Shown here: piece by piece, positions 26,801-38,870 of the stretch | Numbering within the stretch: the stretch's first letter is position 1 | Layout of the letters: each line of letters begins with the position of its first letter | From: Chionis minor | Taxonomy: Eukaryota > Chordata > Aves > Charadriiformes > Chionididae | DNA length: 64,000 nucleotides | Assembly (NCBI GenBank): GCA_013398295.1 | Contig: VZSF01007297.1 | Coordinates: forward strand, 397,226 to 461,225 | Direction of reading: 5' to 3' | Notes under the pieces: model-generated | Told to the model about the DNA's origin: nothing | The model's database searches: none | What the model saw: the letters and a program-made list of their open reading frames with translations, nothing else | Position numbers and translations under genes: made by a program

Positions 26801-29800
26801 CAGAGCTGCCGAGCAATTACCCGGTGCACAGGGCAGGCCAGTGAAAGGCAGTTAATTGGGGACAGACTGATGACAAACTGCCACCGGCTCCCTCCTCCCC
26901 TTGCCTCCCACAACAGCCTTTCATGTGTTTTAAAATGCGATCTCAGGCTAAGTTCCCTTTTACATGCCCAAGGCCAGAAGCACCAAGACGCACTAGCAAG
27001 GGGATTGAAGTCACTCAGGGACATGAGGGTCACCCCCCACAGAGAGGGGCTTGGAAGAAGGACCATGGGAATGCCTTTGGAAGAGGGGAAAAAACGGGTT
27101 TGCCCCACGGCTGCCTGCAGCCAGCCTGGATCTCACCCAGAACTACCCTCGTGCTGAAACAAAAGGAGAAGTGGAAACCAGAGGCAGCAGCTGTCCCTCC
27201 CCATGTCAGGACGTGTTATGCCTCGGAGAGAGAAGTGCCAGAAATGGGGTGAAAACCAGCAGGATCATGGCTGTACTTGGCTTTTGCACCTCAGAGGGAG
27301 ATGTGGGAGAGCGCAGGGTGCTATGATGCCACCGTCCCTCTGTGGCTGCCTGCTCTCTGCAGTGTTAAGTCTTTCAGCAGCTTTCAAGGATCATCACATC
27401 CCAAATCCCACCTGAAAGGCATGAAATTGGACCAGGACACTCTCCGTTTTGGCCAGAGGCAAAATGGAGTAAATCCACATCTGCACCCCTGCTTTTAATG
27501 GCATGCAGAGCTTCTCCTTGGGAACAAGCCACCTCGGGAAGAGGAAGACCCAGCCTGTACCCTGCAGCTGCCATTTCGCCCCTTGGCAGCAGCAAGCCTG
27601 TGCCCAGCTGCAGCCAGGATCAACAGGGACTTTGTTGTCCCCAGCAAAGCTGAGGCTGCTGGCACAGAGCATCCAGCACTGACACTGTCAGCCAGCCGCA
27701 ATTCCAGCCTCCTCCATCCGTCGGGATGCGTGGAGCCCACTGAGCCCACGAGGGAGGGATACCTCCATGGCAGTGTGGTTCCCCCCGGTGAATCCCAGGG
27801 GCTGACTCCCCCGTGTGTCCCAGAGGCAGCCTATCTGCCTGTCCTCCGGCACGAGGATCCGGCACTGTGCTGCCCAGCCTGGCCCAGACTGCTGGCGAGA
27901 GGAAGGTGGCAGCAATTGCCAGCGGGTTTTGGCTTCAGGTGATGGAGGGAGAGAGAAAGAAACCCCCAGAAGGGGAGTTGTACCACCCTAACTCCAGGCA
28001 AAGCCGGTACAGACAGGTCAGACCAGGGGTCTGGGCTATCACCCCATTCCAGAAAGCTGAAATTAAGAGTTTGGCACAACCAGCCTGCAGGCACCACCAG
28101 CGTCTTGCTTGCAGAGAGCTGTGACCCCTCTGAGCCTCCGAGGGCCGGAGACTTTCACGAAAAAGACACACAACTAGATGTTGCAGCACAGCCGAATGGG
28201 GCTACGACAATTAGTGGCAGCATGTTTCCCAGCGTGTTAATGAAAATCCTCAGCCTAAACTGCACTGATTTCATATGGCCCTGTCAGCTGTGCTGCTTGG
28301 GGAAACAAAAGGTCAAGCAGACTTGCAAAGGCAGGTGTTCCCCACAATGCTCCTTAGATCTTCTTTTACATTTGAGTAGTTTTGTGTTTCATCTGAAAAG
28401 CAATAGCTCCGAGGCACAACCTGAGGCTCTGGCAGCCCCACGAGTCAGCTCCAACCCTTGAACTCATCTCCCCAAACTACAAGAAAGCCACTAAATTGCA
28501 GGGCTAATATCAGCCCCAGCAGCTGCCAAGCACTGCAGGTCAGCAGCAGAGGGGTTAGTTTGCAAGTTGTGTTGCTTTTGGCAGCTTCTGCAAGCTCTCA
28601 AGGACAAACTTTTTAAAGGGGTGCATCGTGCACACTGGGGGTTGGCAGCTAGAAAGGCCAGATCCTGGGTCAGGCATCTCTGCTTGGGTGATGCCTCAGC
28701 TAAACAGCAAGATGAGATGTATAATCAGGGCTGAGATGAATTAGCAGAGATGGAAAGAGAGTTGAGAAGTGGGTCAACAAGGTGGGACAAGGGTTAGACA
28801 TTGGGAGCATGAACCTACCTGGAGAACCAGAAAGAGAGTTGGTTAGTCGAGAGAAGAGCAAACTGCAGACGTGTGATGGCCACCTCCAGCCAGCCCTGTG
28901 GCTCAGCTCCTTGAGGAATGGCAAGGAAGCCGATGACCTACCAGCACTCATTTCTCACAAGCACAGAATATGGGGAAAAAATCAAGCACAGAAGAGGAAA
29001 ACATTGTTTTCCGCATCTCCTAAGAGCCAGGTGAGGAATTGCTCAATTTGCAGCAGGGGGTGTGGGATGGACACTGAGGAGGAAAGGCCACTATCTTTGG
29101 GATCACAAAGTCCACCAATACCAACCATGAGGCACACCAGTGTCTTGGGAAAATGAACTGGTTACAAACCCAGCCTTCCCATGAAGAACCACAGAATCAT
29201 AGAATGGTTTAGGTTGGAAGGGACCTTAAAGATCAGTTTCAAGCCCCCTGCCACGGGCAGGGACACCTCCCACTACACTGGTTGGTCAAAGCCCCATCCA
29301 GCCTGGCCTTGAACACTTCCAGGGATGGGGTCTCCACAACTTCCCTGGGAAACCTGTTCCAGTGCCGCACCACACTCAGAGTGAAACATTTCTTCCTGAG
29401 ATCTAATCTAAATCTCCCCTCTTTCAGCTTGAAGCCATTACCCCTCATCCGATCACTATGTGCCCTTGTAAAAAGTCCCTCTCCAGCTTTCTTGTAGGCC
29501 CCTTCAGACACTGGAAGGCTGCTATAAGGTGTCCCCGGAGCCTTCTCTTCTCCAAGCTGAACAACCCCAACTCTTCCAGCCTGTCCCCATAGCAGAGGTG
29601 CTCCAGCCCTCCGATCATCTTTGTGACCAGAGCACACTCACCTATCCTGGTGGGGAAGATGTCCTCGTTGTTAATGAGCATCTCGATCCAGTCCATCAGC
29701 ATACACATGTACTGCGGGGCCGACAGTTTGGTCGGCTTCTTGTATTTGCTATCGTCCTGCCACCTGTACTCGTATTTGAGCCCCCCTGACATGATGGGGC

Positions 29801-30059
29801 AGCTTTTCTCCGTGCAGTACTCCGACATGGTGCCATAGATGAGGTTGATGCGGTTGAAGAAGTCCACCACGTGCACAGCGATCCAGTCATTGATGCTCTC
29901 ACCAGGAGGCAGCTGCACCACCGCTTTCAGGTCCAGCCCGGACTTGAGGGAGGCCTGGGCTTTCTTGTACAGCTCAAAGCGCTGGGTGCCTGGCTCAAAC
30001 TTCTTTCGAGGACGAAACGTTTTGTCTTTGTTAAAGACCTGCTTGAGACACAACGCCAT
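14857..30059 (-). CDS. MOB3C: MOB3C, MOB kinase activator 3C (three coding exons, complete)
   Basis: The coding sequence joins 30059-29642, 19382-19180 and 14886-14857 on the minus strand: 418+203+30 = 651 bases, 216 residues plus stop, the same length as human MOB3C as I recall it. The protein is one Mob1/phocein domain. Zn ligands by alignment with MOB1 are Cys82 and Cys87 (YCTEKSCP) and His164 and His169 (HVYIHHFD). The start MALCLKQVF and the end KEMTERICH identify MOB3C rather than MOB3A or MOB3B. MOB proteins are small adaptors; the MOB3 group is not known to activate NDR/LATS kinases as MOB1 does, and human MOB3C has been linked to RNase P by proximity labelling. The start at 30059 has A at -3 and G at +4; an ATG directly upstream (30062) is in poorer context. 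Introns 2 and 3 are 10.3 and 4.3 kb. No break or missing residue is seen. Confidence 0.96.
14887..19179 (-). other. MOB3C: MOB3C intron 3
   Basis: About 4.3 kb, GTAAGG donor and CAG acceptor. No recognisable gene or mobile element inside. It contains a run of 13 G at 16018-16030. Confidence 0.85.
16018..16030. repeat. G13 homopolymer
   Basis: Thirteen G followed by CGGG. It is prone to length error and could form G-rich secondary structure. Confidence 0.9.
19180..19382 (-). CDS. MOB3C: MOB3C middle coding exon (residues 140-207)
   Basis: 203 bases, phase 1 at its start (completing Gly140) and phase 0 at its end. It encodes [20 protein letters not shown] and the helix carrying the second pair of zinc ligands in HVYIHHFD, then the conserved [20 protein letters not shown] block. 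The acceptor is TGCTTTGCAG and the donor GTAAGGATG. Confidence 0.97.
22001..22065 (-). mobile_element. CR1 retrotransposon 3'-end fragment
   Basis: ATCATAGAATCGTTTGGGTT then GGAAGGGACC on the plus strand, the reverse complement of the CR1 3' terminus. Only about 65 bases are recognisable; the 5' side has decayed or was truncated. Confidence 0.85.
29191..29628 (-). mobile_element. CR1 retrotransposon, 5'-truncated, inside MOB3C intron 2
   Basis: About 440 bases of the CR1 3' end on the minus strand, the same orientation as MOB3C. The 3' terminus carries the 8-base CR1 tail repeat (CATTCTATGATTCTGTG). The coding part matches the C-terminal end of CR1 ORF2, with blocks such as [20 protein letters not shown] and a relic of the terminal [12 protein letters not shown] motif shifted in frame, so the copy is broken and inactive. 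Its 5' truncation point lies only about 13 bases from the MOB3C exon 2 donor. It is highly similar to the copy at 39994-40450, suggesting one subfamily. Confidence 0.93.
29642..30059 (-). CDS. MOB3C: MOB3C first coding exon (residues 1-139)
   Basis: 418 coding bases beginning at [20 protein letters not shown]. It carries the N-terminal half of the Mob domain with zinc ligands Cys82 and Cys87 and the block [14 protein letters not shown]. It ends in phase 1 within Gly140 at FPTRIG. The whole exon reaches back to a splice acceptor at 30142 (TTCTCTTTCTCCTCCTAG), giving 83 bases of 5' UTR with no upstream out-of-frame ATG. Confidence 0.97.
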
Positions 30060-30142
30060 CATGGGCGGTGCCAGCCAGGGTGAGGGCAGAGGCTTGGCGC
30101 AACGTGAAACCCAAGGCCGGGGGTCTTCAGGGGTGAAGGTTT
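30060..30142 (-). other. MOB3C: MOB3C 5' UTR part of the first coding exon
   Basis: Bounded on the 5' side by a strong polypyrimidine acceptor, TTTCTCCTCCTAG. It contains no stop-limiting upstream frame; the only ATG is the one immediately before the chosen start. Confidence 0.75.
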
Positions 30143-32278
30143 CTAGGAGGAGAAAGAGAAATTTCGGTCACCTATGAAGACGTGGGCACGCTTGCAGGGA
30201 TGAATTCACACCGGGATGCTGGCTGGCCCCACTGCTGTGGCAGCACATGGGGATGGAGGTTCGGGGTGAGCTCCCAGCCCCTCTGCACCCAGCAGGGTGA
30301 TCTGGAGGAGCTTCTGCCACCTCACAGAGCAGCTCCCAGCACTGGAGAGGGTGAGCACTGCCACATATTCCCCATGCAGAGCTCAATGGCAGGTAGAGCC
30401 CTTCCTCCTGAGCACACCAGGAGCTCATTGGGCTCCAGCCAGCCTCGTGCCTCCCGGGCTTTTGCCAATAACTGCTGCAACCAAGTGAGAGCCGTGATAT
30501 CAGTGGAGCTCGTCAGCCTAGATAGTCCCAACCTGGTGGCCCTTTCTTCTCCAGCAAAGGGGAAGTGTCTCTTTCCCAGGGATTTCTCAGTACAAATAAC
30601 CCCCAACCCTGTGGCGACGGCTGGCAAATGATGCCCTGGAGACCGCGCTGTGACCGCAGCTGGCTGCTGATTCACACAGCCCCAGCACTGAGATCAATAG
30701 GAAAAAGGGGGGATTATTTTTGTTGTTCTGCCCTGTGTGTTTGTTCAAAAGAACAAAACCCGCGTGCGAAGAAGGGAAACGGCAGCCCAGCACAGCAATG
30801 TGACGTGCCAGGACGTGGCCATCCCTCCAGGCGTGCACACAATGCGCACAGGAGTGGGCTGGGTGGCCAGTTGATGTTCTGGCTGACTTGGTCTGGAAGT
30901 CATCGCTCTGCGAAGTGCTGAGCTCACCCCTTCCTGCCCGGGTTTAGCAACACAGACAAGGATTGCGGTATTTCCCTTTTGGGTTTTTTTTTTTTCTTCT
31001 TTTCCTTCTTAAAGCTCCAGTGGGAATCCCATCCGCCCCAGGCTGCCCCGGACAGGCTGAAATACACCTGTGCATTTAGTTACCTGCGCTCATCACCAGT
31101 GGTGGTAATGCAGGATCAAGACCCCCTTGTGCTAAATGCTTTGATAAGGCTTAGGGAAGAGAAAGGCCTCCAACAGCCTCCCCCTGATGGGACGTGATGG
31201 AGAAAGAGCTACAAAAAACAAGAAAAAGATTCACGGAAAGGGGAAGTGACTTACCCAAAGTCACAAGCAGGAGGGAATGGTGCTCAAGCAAAACTTGGGT
31301 GCGCATTCACCATTAAAAACACAGCTTTTAGACAAAAGCTTGCTATATAAACTCTGCTTTCTAAACTTAGTCCTGAGCCACAAGCACATCCTATTTTGCC
31401 CAGCAGAAACTAGTTAAAACATCTTGCAAGAAAAACCCTGTGCTCCCCTCAAAGCCCACCCACGTGGACATCACTGGGAGGCAGCAGGACCTAGTGGTCA
31501 CCCCAAACGCCGGCAGGATCTGCCCTGTGGGAATTTCTACACCACAGCCAGCTCGTGGCTGTGAGGGGAAAACCCCGGTGTGGGTGCAAACCCCGGCACG
31601 GGTGCCGTTAGTGCGCTAACCGCAGCCTTTCCCGCAGGCTGGAGCTTTGCTTTGCCACCGTTACGTAGCTCACAGCACAGTGGTACCGAACCATGCCATG
31701 CTCTGCTATACCCAGGTACAACCAGACCTGAAACCGTATGTTTTTAGGTGCTTTTTGCCCCACGGAGGCGGTCACAGCCATCATGCAACGTTACGTAGTA
31801 GGACTTTAATACTGGGGTATCTGCAAACCTCCAGATCATGTTGGTGGGTGGGATTTTAATGGCTCCAGCCCTGTTGTCCTCATTTATCGCCGAAGGGCAA
31901 TGACTGGGAGATATTTCTTGGGTGCCTTTTCCTCCCTTGCTCCAAGCAGCTGGCTCCAAGCATGTCAAAGAACTTGTTCCCCACTTCAGGGGAAAAAAAA
32001 AAAAAAAGCACCAGCTCTCCAAAATGCCAACTGATGAGGGAGCTGGCATGGCATGATTCCTACCTGCCCCGAGGGGAAGGGTCTCTGGTACAGCACTCCC
32101 ACGGGAGCCCAATGGAGGCCAGGGACTTTACAGTGAGGCTGTAAAGAAAAGCTCTTATCTGGGGCTTCCCATCTGGCTGTCACATACTCAAGGCACATCC
32201 TGTTGATAACACCTCTAAAAAAAGCCTCCCGGGGAGTTTGCTAATGCATAACATTTCTAAAGTACATACATGTACGTG

Positions 32279-32300
32279 TATATATATATATTTATATATA
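32279..32300. repeat. TA dinucleotide microsatellite
   Basis: Six TA units, an interrupting TT, then further TA units. Confidence 0.9.
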
Positions 32301-35300
32301 AGTACTGCAGTGGAGATCCTAATGTAGTAATGTAGGAAATGCCGGGATACCCTTCGGCATGAGGCATCCAACAGGGTCTGTCCGTATGGAGGTAGATGCG
32401 ATGGGGCTGAGCAATGCCCGGCCCCGCAGCCAGCGTGGGAGGGAGGGGGCCAGCAGCACCTCTGGTGCTTTCACCCCCTCTCAAAGCACTTGTCACTAAC
32501 TGGCTCTGCCACCAAGCCAGGACATGGGGCTGCCAGCGCTGAACCAGGACGTGGGGCTGTCCCTGCCTTGCTGCTGTCCATATCCTCATACATGGATTAT
32601 TCGTCCTCCCTCTCTCCTGTCACCAGCCAGCAGCAGAGGGCTCTGGCTGAAACATAAAGGCCATTAAAATGAGCAAAAATAAAAAAAAATCATTCACCTA
32701 ATGAGAAGACGGGATTTCCCTGTCTGACGCTTGGCAGCTTCCCAGGACATGGATGATGCAGCACCCACTAATCCGTCCTGCAGCTCCTTCATCCCCATCC
32801 CCAGCCAGTCCATGACCCCTGACAAAGCCGAGTAGCCCCTTTGCCCAGCACCCAAATAAATCCCAGTGACTGCCCCCCCGCAGGGCTGGACAGGCATTGC
32901 ACGGCCCCACGCCAAGCCCATGTCCTTGGTCTCTCTGCCAGGTAGATGGAGGATGAACAACTTGGTTATCCCCATGTTAGACCGGAGTGATCCCACCAGG
33001 CCACTCCAGGTTAACGTCAATACAAGCAGGGACTGGGAACTGGCCCGGGAGGTTTCCCTGGGATTTCAGCGAGGCAAGTCGTGCCAACAGACATTTCTCT
33101 GTGTCACTGTTTCTGCTGGTCTCAGCTGCATTCGCTGTGCTCCAGGAGCTATTGCTGTTCGCAGGCTCTTCCATGCAGAGACTGGGTGGTTCCAGGGTGA
33201 TGAAAAGCCACCCTGGCAGATAATATCCTGCCAAACACATCACTTGCAGGCCATCAGCAATTAAATACCTTTTCTGTGAACGTGGGGCAGTTCCCACGTT
33301 CCTGTGCCTCACGTTGAAAGTCCTTTGCAAATATTGAGCCACTCACTGGTAAAAAACCTCGGCATCTCATCTCCTGAAGCCATCCTGCTGCCCCGTAACT
33401 CATCCCAGAACTGCATCTCTGTGTCATCCACAACTGGGTCTCTGTGTACCCTGCAAGCTGCTCTCGCTCATCAAGCAGGTGGGAACGTGCTTCATGCTTC
33501 AGTACCATCCTAATAAAACACCAATTTAAAAAAAAGCAAAAACCCAAAAAACCCACAATAAACCTGCTAAACGTCTGCCAGCTCTTTTTCCTACCACATA
33601 TCTGTTAAAGATTCCTGGGAAGCAGGGAGCAAAACCTGCTCCCCAGGTGCTTGGAGCAGACCTATCCCCCAAGCCCATGGGATGCTGGCACGGCACCGCA
33701 GCCTTCCTGCTCCCCAGGCAGCGGCGCACACTGGAGTAATGCAAGTGGTTTTGCTTTCGGGATCCTCGCCAGCATCACTACTAAATTACCAAGTCATTAA
33801 AAAGGCCTTGTGAATCTGTACTGGAGAAAAATGCTCTCCAGAAGTTAAATTTAACACAAAGCCAAAAACGCATCATGGGATTTATGACCTGAAGAAGCAG
33901 GGAGAGGTGCTGGGCGAAAAACCAGATTCGTTCTCCACCTCGCTCCAGAGCTTTTACTGCCCAGAGAGATCGATGTGCAAGGAAGGACGTGAGTGGCGCA
34001 GGGAGGGAGCTGCACAGAGGCTTTAAATACCAGCTACGGCCCTTGCAGCTGGGGCACTGAGATGGGACGTACCAGCCTGGAGCAAACAGTCTCTGCAAAG
34101 TCACCGATGCCTCAGTTTCCCCTTGGGCAGGGACCCAGCACCCGCCTGCGCTTTCTGGGAAGAAAGGCAAAATCCTTTTGGAACGGACCCAGACACATGC
34201 CAAATCTAACTGGTGGAAAAGGGCATCAGCAGCGAACGCAAGACCAGATTTTCCCAGTGTCCACCTTTATGCATCCAACTTGGCCGGTGCTCTTCCATCA
34301 CCGGCCGAGGATTTGGGACAGGTCCACATAAAGAGATGGAAAATGGGAGTTCTTCCAAGGTTTATCTGCAGTGCAAAGTTCAGCTGAGCCTGATGTTCAG
34401 GGCTGTCGTGTTCCTGGAAGTCAGGGAATCAGTCCACTGGGGCTTGGGGTGGGACAGGAGACCTGTCCAAGTCCGAATCATGGCTCACACTGTCCATTTT
34501 GGGAAACCCAAAAGACGAGCTGCCATTCAACAAGCTTAGACAGCAGTTTGCTGCAACAGGACTGTACACATCCCACTGTTGGCCTGTGCTGGCAGGGCCT
34601 GGACTGGTGCCGTGGTAGCAACCTGCAGGTCTCTGCTTTCTGTTCCCATGTGCAAAATCAAAGCTTTCCCCAGAGGAACCTTGGCAAAGGCTGCAACCCC
34701 ACTTCACTGCACCGCAGTTCCCATCACGGGATGGTTCCGGCACCCCAGGGGCTCACACATCCCTCTCTGAAGCACCTGCAAACCCCCAAATCAAACTTCA
34801 TCCCGCTGCCAGGAGCAGACGGGGAGTGAAACAGCCGGCTGCGGAGCTGGAGCCTTTCCCCGCTCTCACCCCATGTCCCCGCTGAGGACGGTCAGAGGAG
34901 GATGAGTGAAGCTGACGGGTGGAAAGAAGCCGCCACTTCCCATGGGACATCCACGCCATGGCATGCTCGGTCCTCACCCCCATCCACGTGCCCAAAATAG
35001 CCTTGGCTTTGCAGAGAGCTGGCTTCAAACCCAGCTGAATGGCCACAAACCCCTGTCCGTGGCTGCGAAAGCTGCTGGCTTCAGTCCTGCCCCTGTTTTT
35101 ACCGGCAGCAGCAGAAGCGAATCTCAGTTGTATTTAGCAAGAGCCAAATGAGCACAGGGTTAAGCTCTACGAGGGCAAGGCAGAGCTGCTGCCGGGGGTG
35201 TAGCAGGCAGAGACATGTGAAAAACTGATTTCCTAGATTGCTGGCACGTCCAGAGACGAAAGGAAATGAAATGGATGGGGGGGATGTAAGTTCAGGGTCA

Positions 35301-35756
35301 AACTAAGCCACTAATTTCAGATTTGAGAGTTGTTTTGGTGTTTTACTTAAGCTTTTTGTTTCTTCCCCTTCTTTTTTTATCATTTGAAAACCACAAAGGA
35401 ACACAGCAAGGCAATGGCTTTGTTGTAACTTAAAAACAACTCTGAAAGGTCTGTTTGGAAACTGGCAAAACAAAAGGGGAAAGCAGGCAGAGCTGGGGGA
35501 AGGGAGCTTCCTCCCCCCCAGTCCTGCAGGCACGAGGCAAGGTCACCAATGAAAACCTCCAGTTTTGACCCCAAAGAAGCTTTAGTCAGAAGCCATTAGG
35601 AAGGATCAGTCAGACACACCACCGGTCTCCAGAGTGATGGACACTGGGGACAGTCCTGTGCTCTCTGCCTCAGTTTCCCCACTTTCACAACTCTTCTCCC
35701 TCCCCAGGCTGCCTGTATATTAAGGGCTGTAAAAGGAAATACTTCAGGGGAAAAAA

Positions 35757-36833
35757 GTGCTTTGCAAGTGCTCCTGGGAAGCATTAAAGATTGTGGAGGG
35801 GAAGGAGAAGGGATGGCTCCGACACCAGCACCTCCAGTGCCAAGTGCATCCTCTCTGGATCCGGCCCGAGACGGTTACACATTTGCACAAGCATCTGACT
35901 GGAAACCGCAGGCGGCCGCGTTACCGGCACGCTCCAGCCCTCGCCAGCAGCGCAACAGCCGGGGAGTGCAGTGAGGGGTCCAACGCCACGGGCAATCCGC
36001 AGGGAGACTCCCGCTTTGGGAAAAGGCGGCAGAGGGAGAGCGCAGATCCACGTGGCTCCAGGCACCACAGAGCAAAGTGGAGGTTAAGTACTACTAGCTC
36101 TACACATCCCCTTTGGACTTCCCCGGGGCATCTTGCCCTTGGCCGCCCAGATGTCTACTTCTGCTTCCCTGCTTTAGGGGATTCCCTTCTCCCCACCGCA
36201 GGCAGCGTAGAAGTCCCCTCCTGCCCTGTCCCCAGCAAAGGAGCAGGGCAGGCATCGGCTCAGCCACCATCTGCCAGAGCCCCAATGCGGCCAGCCAGCC
36301 TCCAGATGGACAGTCTGACCAGAAACCAGCTGGCCCTGGGGCTCGGCTGGCTTTTTGCTGCTCTAGGAAGCATTACTGTCTGGCTGCTGACTCAACAGCC
36401 CTGTCTGAGCTTCCCTTCAAGCCCTAGAGAAGTCCCATCACAAAGTTTGATCTTCAGCCTGTCCTGGAACATTGTCCTCAAACCAGGACAAGCATCTTTG
36501 CAATCAGGGCTTCTTCATGGTGGACTTGAAAGTACATCAGAAGAACCCCCCAGGCCAAAGCTGCCTCTCCCGAGCATCCCTTGCACTGCAGCCACCTCAG
36601 TGGCTGTGGAAATATGGGGCTCCTGGAGAGGGGAATGTATCCCCTCTTTTCCAGCCTTTACAATAGCCACGTCTGGTTTTAATTGTTCAAGGAAGGGGAG
36701 TTGGAGAAGGACAATGCTGGGGAGTATGGTCTCAGGGCGCTGGCCCCACTCCCTCTGTGCTTCCTGCTGGAGCCAAGCCCCAGCTGGGCTGTCCGTGAGA
36801 AACGGGGTTATTGGCTGCCGATCCCAAATATAA
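35757..36833 (+). other. Long stop-free plus-strand frame, not recognised
   Basis: 358 codons stay open, but the frame begins at a GTG; the first ATG is at 36285, leaving 182 residues. I recognise no family. The ATG-started part has one hydrophobic stretch (LGLGWLFAALGSITVWLL) that could span a membrane, and is otherwise rich in Ser, Pro and Leu as expected from translated GC-rich DNA. It lies antisense within the presumed first large intron of MOB3C. A chance open frame is the more likely explanation. Confidence 0.12.
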
Positions 36834-38126
36834 CCCAAACGATAGAAAATTCCAGGAAACGAGCCAAGACAAGATGCCGGGAGGGGGATCAAGGGCTGGG
36901 GGAGCTGTGGAGAAGTCCTGAGCTCCCAGCGGCACGTCCCTGCTGCCAAACCCTTCTTGTGCAAATCCCCCCAGTGCGGTGGAGACCCACGAGAGATGTG
37001 AGCATCCTCCAAGTCAGCCCCTGAGCACCCGTCTCCAGAGCAGCAGCAGGACTCAGCCCCCTGTGCCCTGGCTGGGGGCAGCTGCCAGCGGGAAGCCACT
37101 CCGGTGCTTCCCCTCGCTCGCCTGATGCTCATAAACCCTCAGCTCATGCAAAATGGACCCAGCATGGCTTCCAGGAATGGGACTGCACACACCTTGGCTT
37201 TCCTCCTGTCCGGCCCCGCTGTCCCCTGGCTGTGTCCCGCTCCTTGCCCTGCCTCCCTGCTGTGTCACCAGCAACACAGCAGCTCCCTGCGGACCGCAGC
37301 CTGGCCCAAAGGTACCAAAAAAGTTTTTCCCGAGTCACCCAAGATGCCTCCAAGCAGAAAAGCAAAGCCCCATCTCTCCAGACTAGAGAAAGCATATCCA
37401 GTTCATTTTGGGGGTGACGCCCTTGTGGGGCTGAGGACTCTTTGGGGGTACCTCATTCCTGGGGGCTGCGATCTCGCTGCTGCCACCGGTGACTTGCTGG
37501 GAGTCCTGCAAAGAGGTCTCCAATGCCTTCCGCGGTGCCCGACTGCTCTGGTTCGGTCCCAAGGGTGATTATTCCGCCATCAGAGCCGTAATCCCAAACA
37601 CTGGCAGCTCCAGGCCTGCGAGTTCGGGGAGGAAGAGGAGAGGAGACAAGCCAGCTGCTGAAAACCCATCTCCGCTGCTTGCTCTCACACAGTTCCCCCC
37701 GCCCACAACTTTCCGCCCTCCCTCTGACACTGGCAAAACCACTGCTGGGACGGTCCCACTTGGGAAACGGGTGTCTGCCCTCACCACGAGCTGCTGGCAG
37801 GGCTGCCTGTCCCCTCTTCCCCTGTGTGTCCCCCTTCCCCTGCGCACCCCCGGCCATCTGCACTAATACCCTGCCCTGTCGGCGGCCGCTCCCAGACCCT
37901 CCCGCATCCCCGAAACAGGCTCCCTCCGTATTTACACACTAGTAACTGAGCCAAGACATGATGGAGGAAAGGGAAGAGCCTTCCGCAGGCGTCCGTGCGC
38001 CGGCTGGGTGAAGGATTGCTCCTTGCCAGGCTAACCCCAACCAGGTCTTGCCCAAATCACGCTTAAAACCTCCCCCGGAGCATCCTCAGAGGTGCAGCAC
38101 CGGCTTTTCCATCCCTCAGCACTCAC

Positions 38127-38187
38127 CTCGTCCACCGGCACACCTGGCTTCCAGCCCCAAATCCCTCCGCTGCACTTTCTGCTCTTG
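38127..38187 (-). other. MOB3C: Candidate MOB3C 5' UTR exon
   Basis: 61 bases flanked by an excellent acceptor on the minus strand (eleven T, then CCTAG; a second T-run precedes it) and an excellent donor (GACGAG followed by GTGAGTGC). It has no ATG, so it would not disturb the MOB3C start. Position 8 kb upstream of the coding exon in the same orientation fits a 5' untranslated exon. Transcript support is needed. Confidence 0.5.
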
Positions 38188-38804
38188 CTAGGAAAAAAAA
38201 AAAGCCAAAATAAAAAAAAAAATTAAGGACGAAAAAAAGTCCAAGCCAGGCTCCCTGTCAGGACTGTCGGCAGTTTGGGGATTGCAGCAGCAGAGAGAGC
38301 CGCCGCGCTCCAGCGCTCGTCAGGGTTTCATTACAGAAAGCCAGGGCCGAGGGTTTTTCTCCGGCTGGTGATGTCACGTCCTGACCCCGCCGGCAGCTCC
38401 AGCTGTCCCTGGAAAACCCGCTGGAAGCCGGCCTGCCAGCCCCCGCAGCGGGCAGCCCCGCTCCCGGGTGGGCACCCACACGCCATGCGCCGTTCCTGGA
38501 CGCTGAGGTCCTTTTTGGCGCGCCGTCCCGCGCCGCTGGCTGGCTCCGGGCTTTCACAGGACAGCAGCACGCTTGGGGAAAGGAGATGAAATCCTGCAGT
38601 ATTCCACCCTCCGCCCCCTCCCTTATCTTTCGCACCGTCCCTCTCCCTTCATCCTTCCCCCCCTCTGCGCGCACACAAAAATCAGCCAGAGGTTTCCGGG
38701 CCAGGCCAAACTGGATGCCATTCTAAACAGAAAAGCCAGAGAGAGGGGAAAGAAAGAAAGAAAAAACAAATCCAAAAAACTTCCACAGCAGAGAGCAGAC
38801 TTAC

Positions 38805-38870
38805 TTTCTGCCGATCTCAGAGGTGGGATGAGCTCCGAAGCGCGTTGTGGTGTTTAAATAGTGCTGGGTG
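38805..38870 (-). promoter_or_regulatory. MOB3C: Candidate MOB3C promoter and first exon
   Basis: The minus strand has TATTTAAA at 38860-38853, and 48 bases further a strong donor, GCAGAAA followed by GTAAGTCTG (GT at 38804-38803). A start about 30 bases after the TATA-like box would give a first exon of about 25 bases. The flank from 38.88 to 39.07 kb is CpG-rich. A CRE-like GATGTCACGTC also lies near 38370, so initiation could be elsewhere in 38.2-39.1 kb. Confidence 0.33.

Larger units (their letters stand above)
19383..29641 (-). other. MOB3C: MOB3C intron 2
   Basis: About 10.3 kb. The donor is GTGAGTGTG. A CR1 copy begins about 13 bases inside the intron (29191-29628) and a small CR1 3' fragment lies at 22001-22065. 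The rest is GC-rich with many meaningless open frames; no other exon recognised. Confidence 0.85.
30143..38126 (-). other. MOB3C: MOB3C intron between 5' UTR exon and coding exon
   Basis: About 8 kb of GC-rich sequence. It contains a TA repeat (32279-32300), an A15 tract near 31.99 kb and an unusually long stop-free plus-strand frame (35757-36833) discussed separately. I recognise no exon of any known gene here. Confidence 0.5.
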
